A stretch of DNA of 64,000 nucleotides, taken from contig CP051187.1 in NCBI GenBank assembly GCA_038087035.1, forward strand, positions 4,903,001 through 4,967,000, read 5' to 3'. The notes beneath the pieces are model-generated. The model saw only the letters and a program-made list of their open reading frames with translations, ran no database searches and was not told the origin of the DNA. Positions 62,032 to 64,000 of the stretch are shown piece by piece (the first letter of the stretch is position 1; every line of letters starts with the position of its first letter). A program made the position numbers and the translations under genes. The stretch comes from Gloeotrichia echinulata CP02 (lineage in GTDB: Bacteria; Cyanobacteriota; Cyanobacteriia; Cyanobacteriales; Nostocaceae).

Positions 62032-63750
62032 ATGCCAGAAGATGCAGGAAAAAAAAGATATATCAAAAACTTTCTTCAACAAATACAGGGAGGGGAAGGT
62101 TTTATTGAAGATATTTGGATTGAACGTGTAGTGAGTCCTCCTGGAGTATCTGGTGAAGGCTCAATAGCCAAGAGTATGTCTGGGCGTCAAATAAGTAATA
62201 TAACTGAACTACTTGAGGATGATATTAGGCATAGTTTTGATGATGGTTACTTTACGTTTAGGTTTGTAGCAGCCTTGCTTGGTAGTGGAAAAACATCATT
62301 ACTTACTTACCTACATGAGCTAACTAAAAATAAACCTACTTATAGAGAACTTGCTATAGTTATTAGATTTCAGCTTTCGGATTTACTTACTATTGGTGGA
62401 GAACAAAGCTTTAGTATCAAATTATATTGTCATATTTTAGCTCAAACATTTTGGGAGTTATTACATAATAAAGATCTTACTTCATCTGTCGAAGATGTAG
62501 CAGAACGTATATTAAATGATTTGTTAGATAAGTCACCGGTTAATGAATTAAAATCTGCCAAATCTGAAATTCAATTTGCTCCTAAGTTTAATAAATTTTT
62601 AGTTGAAAGTGGTGTTGCATTTGAAGATTTTTTCTTTCATGTTCTTACTGAAGTTTCAGCAGTTGAACCACGTTTTACATTTGTATATCTTACAGATGAA
62701 TTAGATTCCCTGCAAAGTTTTCCTAATTTTATTCAAGAAACTAGAGCTTTGTTTAAAGCATTGATTAAGCGAGTACGTCAGAAATTCAAATCAAGAATAC
62801 ATTTGTTAATGTACATAGTAGGGACATCAGACAACGTACAAGGATTTATAGCAGGAGATTCAGTTTTAGAAAGCATAATACAAGGTTCACCTATTAACCT
62901 TAGTCCTGGCTATAATAAAGAGTTTGAAATGATAAGAAGCGAAATTGATAAACGAATTGAAGGAGCTTACAAAGGATATAAAGATTTTCACAAAGCATGG
63001 CAAGAAATAAAAAATATTCCATTGAAACCAGCAAAAAATTTGAGAATTTTCTGCCGTGACTATGCATCAGCAGTTTTAGAAATACATGAGAAATACTTTA
63101 GTGAGGCACCTGAGCAGCTATTTGAAGGTAATGCGCGTGAATTACTAGAAGCACAGTGTAAACAAAAATGGCACAGTTATTTAAGCAAGTTCACATACAA
63201 GCTATCAGCAGTTTCAACTACAACTGTGCTAGAAGGTCATGCTTTTGATTGTTATGCAGAATTATTACACAATGAGAAGGTTATTGCAAGAGCTTTTGGT
63301 GAAGCTAAAAACTATGAGCTTCTGAAAAGTCATTTAGAAACATTTGAAAAATGGTTAAAAGATGTTGATTTCAAATCAGTTAACTCAGACGGACTTCCAC
63401 CCGATTTAGCCTTTCTTATTGCTCCGGAATGTCCAGTACTTTTACAAAGAAAACTGGAACTAAAAAAAATTACGTTTATTAAAGCTGATAAAGTTAACGT
63501 TATTAAAGTTATTTCAGACGATGAGCATAGTAAAAAAATAATTGATATAAATACAGCAGATAAACCTACTTTGACTAGTATTTTTAAAGGTACTCGTGTT
63601 AAACAGACCACCATAGATAAATTAATCAAACGCAGACAAACAACAAAATATCAAGATTTAAATGAATTAGCATCTGATTTCAACTTTAGTCAAGATGTTA
63701 AGGATAAACTTGAGGCAAAAATTAACAATAATGAAATTTCCTTTCAGTAA
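62032..63750 (+). CDS. P-loop ATPase with putative PD-(D/E)XK nuclease and HhH tail
   Basis: The 572-residue protein has a Walker A-like AALLGSGKTS (K87; the first glycine is Ala) and Walker B FVYLTDELDS (D222, E223), marking a STAND/AAA-like ATPase (about residues 60-290). Around 395-445 FDCYAEL (D406) and FGEAKNYE (E424, K426) match the D-(E/D)xK spacing of restriction-type nucleases. The C-terminus (about 503-568; DINTADKPTLTSIFKGTRV) is a ComEA-like helix-hairpin-helix module. Together with the winged-helix partner this suggests an ATP-driven DNA-targeting nuclease, perhaps anti-phage. Activity is inference. Confidence 0.68.
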   Translation: MPEDAGKKRYIKNFLQQIQGGEGFIEDIWIERVVSPPGVSGEGSIAKSMSGRQISNITELLEDDIRHSFDDGYFTFRFVAALLGSGKTSLLTYLHELTKNKPTYRELAIVIRFQLSDLLTIGGEQSFSIKLYCHILAQTFWELLHNKDLTSSVEDVAERILNDLLDKSPVNELKSAKSEIQFAPKFNKFLVESGVAFEDFFFHVLTEVSAVEPRFTFVYLTDELDSLQSFPNFIQETRALFKALIKRVRQKFKSRIHLLMYIVGTSDNVQGFIAGDSVLESIIQGSPINLSPGYNKEFEMIRSEIDKRIEGAYKGYKDFHKAWQEIKNIPLKPAKNLRIFCRDYASAVLEIHEKYFSEAPEQLFEGNARELLEAQCKQKWHSYLSKFTYKLSAVSTTTVLEGHAFDCYAELLHNEKVIARAFGEAKNYELLKSHLETFEKWLKDVDFKSVNSDGLPPDLAFLIAPECPVLLQRKLELKKITFIKADKVNVIKVISDDEHSKKIIDINTADKPTLTSIFKGTRVKQTTIDKLIKRRQTTKYQDLNELASDFNFSQDVKDKLEAKINNNEISFQ

Positions 63751-63792
63751 TATACTCAAGCAACTGGGACTGTTAAAAACTGTAACGGCTTA

Positions 63793-63887
63793 TACAGCAA
63801 TTTTCACTCATTTGAACCACAGATCTTCGTAGGGGCGCAAGGCCTTGCGCCCCTACCCTGTGGTCTATTTACCTGAAAATGGCTGTA
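63793..63887. mobile_element. 95-bp palindromic element
   Basis: The ends are TACAGCAATTTTCA and TGAAAATGGCTGTA, with the GGGGCGCAAGGCCTTGCGCCCC core. It is 43 bases after the ATPase-nuclease gene and nearly identical to 43591-43685. Confidence 0.8.
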
Positions 63888-63899
63888 AATCACGTAAAA

Positions 63900-63927
63900 T
63901 AAAGGGCGATCTTTCAGGTCGCCCTTT
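63900..63927. terminator. bidirectional hairpin terminator
   Basis: The 9-bp stem AAAGGGCGA/TCGCCCTTT with a 9-base loop is flanked by A-rich and T-containing tracts. It is a reasonable Rho-independent terminator for the 61450-63750 operon. Confidence 0.6.
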
Positions 63928-64000
63928 AACCATAAATCATCGCTGAAACAGCAAAATTGTCACAAAACTTTACACTGAGCATGATTCCGTAACAAATGGT

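Noticed and set aside
1..64000. tRNA or rRNA genes
   Set aside because: No TPsiC-arm/acceptor pattern or rRNA core motif was noticed on either strand. A tRNAscan run would settle this.

Overview
The window looks like chromosomal DNA of a filamentous, probably heterocyst-forming cyanobacterium (Nostocales). The reasons are frequent HIP1 octamers (GCGATCGC), dense heptanucleotide arrays between genes, many small palindromic elements, and gene families that are mainly cyanobacterial (secreted TPR-CHAT protein, DUF1400 hydrolase, DUF3038/DUF4335 pair, DUF2382 proteins). No rRNA, tRNA or CRISPR array was seen.

Layout. 0.5-9 kb: a secreted TPR-CHAT protease-like protein, a secreted trypsin-like protease, a Pit phosphate transporter, then a repeat-rich stretch (15 x 21 bp and 14 x 14 bp tandem arrays, several nested small elements, a TPR gene remnant) and a small alpha/beta-hydrolase-like protein. 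9-12.6 kb: an MFS transporter and acetolactate synthase with a C-terminal zinc ribbon. 13.1-19.4 kb: the most interesting part, a probable biological-conflict operon. It holds a small protein with octapeptide repeats and a hydrophobic tail, an inactive-STAND-like protein sharing the repeats, a MoxR-type AAA+ ATPase, and a 1004-residue membrane protein with a degenerate vWA-like region, an internal twin-arginine-like segment and a C-terminal FGE/C-type-lectin-fold domain. The last ~45 codons of that domain look like the variable region of a diversity-generating retroelement (DGR), and an Avd-like gene follows directly. No reverse transcriptase or template repeat is present. The avd 3' end is hit by a TA-targeting mini-element and a second palindromic repeat adjoins it.

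19.7-24 kb: cell-wall genes (PBP4-type DacB, YkuD L,D-transpeptidase, MltA-like 3D-domain protein) and a KDPG/KHG aldolase. 24-38 kb: two PRC-barrel/DUF2382 stress proteins and a third DUF2382 protein, an MFS transporter, a Kir-type potassium channel, a DUF1400 hydrolase, a short-chain dehydrogenase, a GH57 protein and two paralogous histidine kinases, one with a broken ATP-binding lid. 38.3-39.6 kb has no gene. 39.6-45.3 kb: a permease pair (UPF0718 plus TIGR03943), an Ig-like/beta-propeller protein and a coiled-coil protein. 46-51 kb: a large GGxGxD calcium-binding repeat gene split by a 1297-bp ISL3-family insertion sequence. 51-61 kb: glycosyltransferase, oligopeptide-type ABC permease, apt, DUF3038/DUF4335, SRPBCC, CPXCG, B12-binding radical SAM and SemiSWEET genes. 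61.4-63.8 kb: a two-gene cassette of a winged-helix-like protein and a P-loop ATPase with a putative PD-(D/E)XK nuclease and a helix-hairpin-helix tail, a second candidate defence-type system.

The intergenic DNA is unusually informative. At least five small-element families can be delimited to the base: one with CAATAC termini and 10-bp target duplications (three copies), one of 106 bp and one of 103 bp flanked by TA, one of 95 bp, and one of 196 bp that shares its termini with the ISL3 element.
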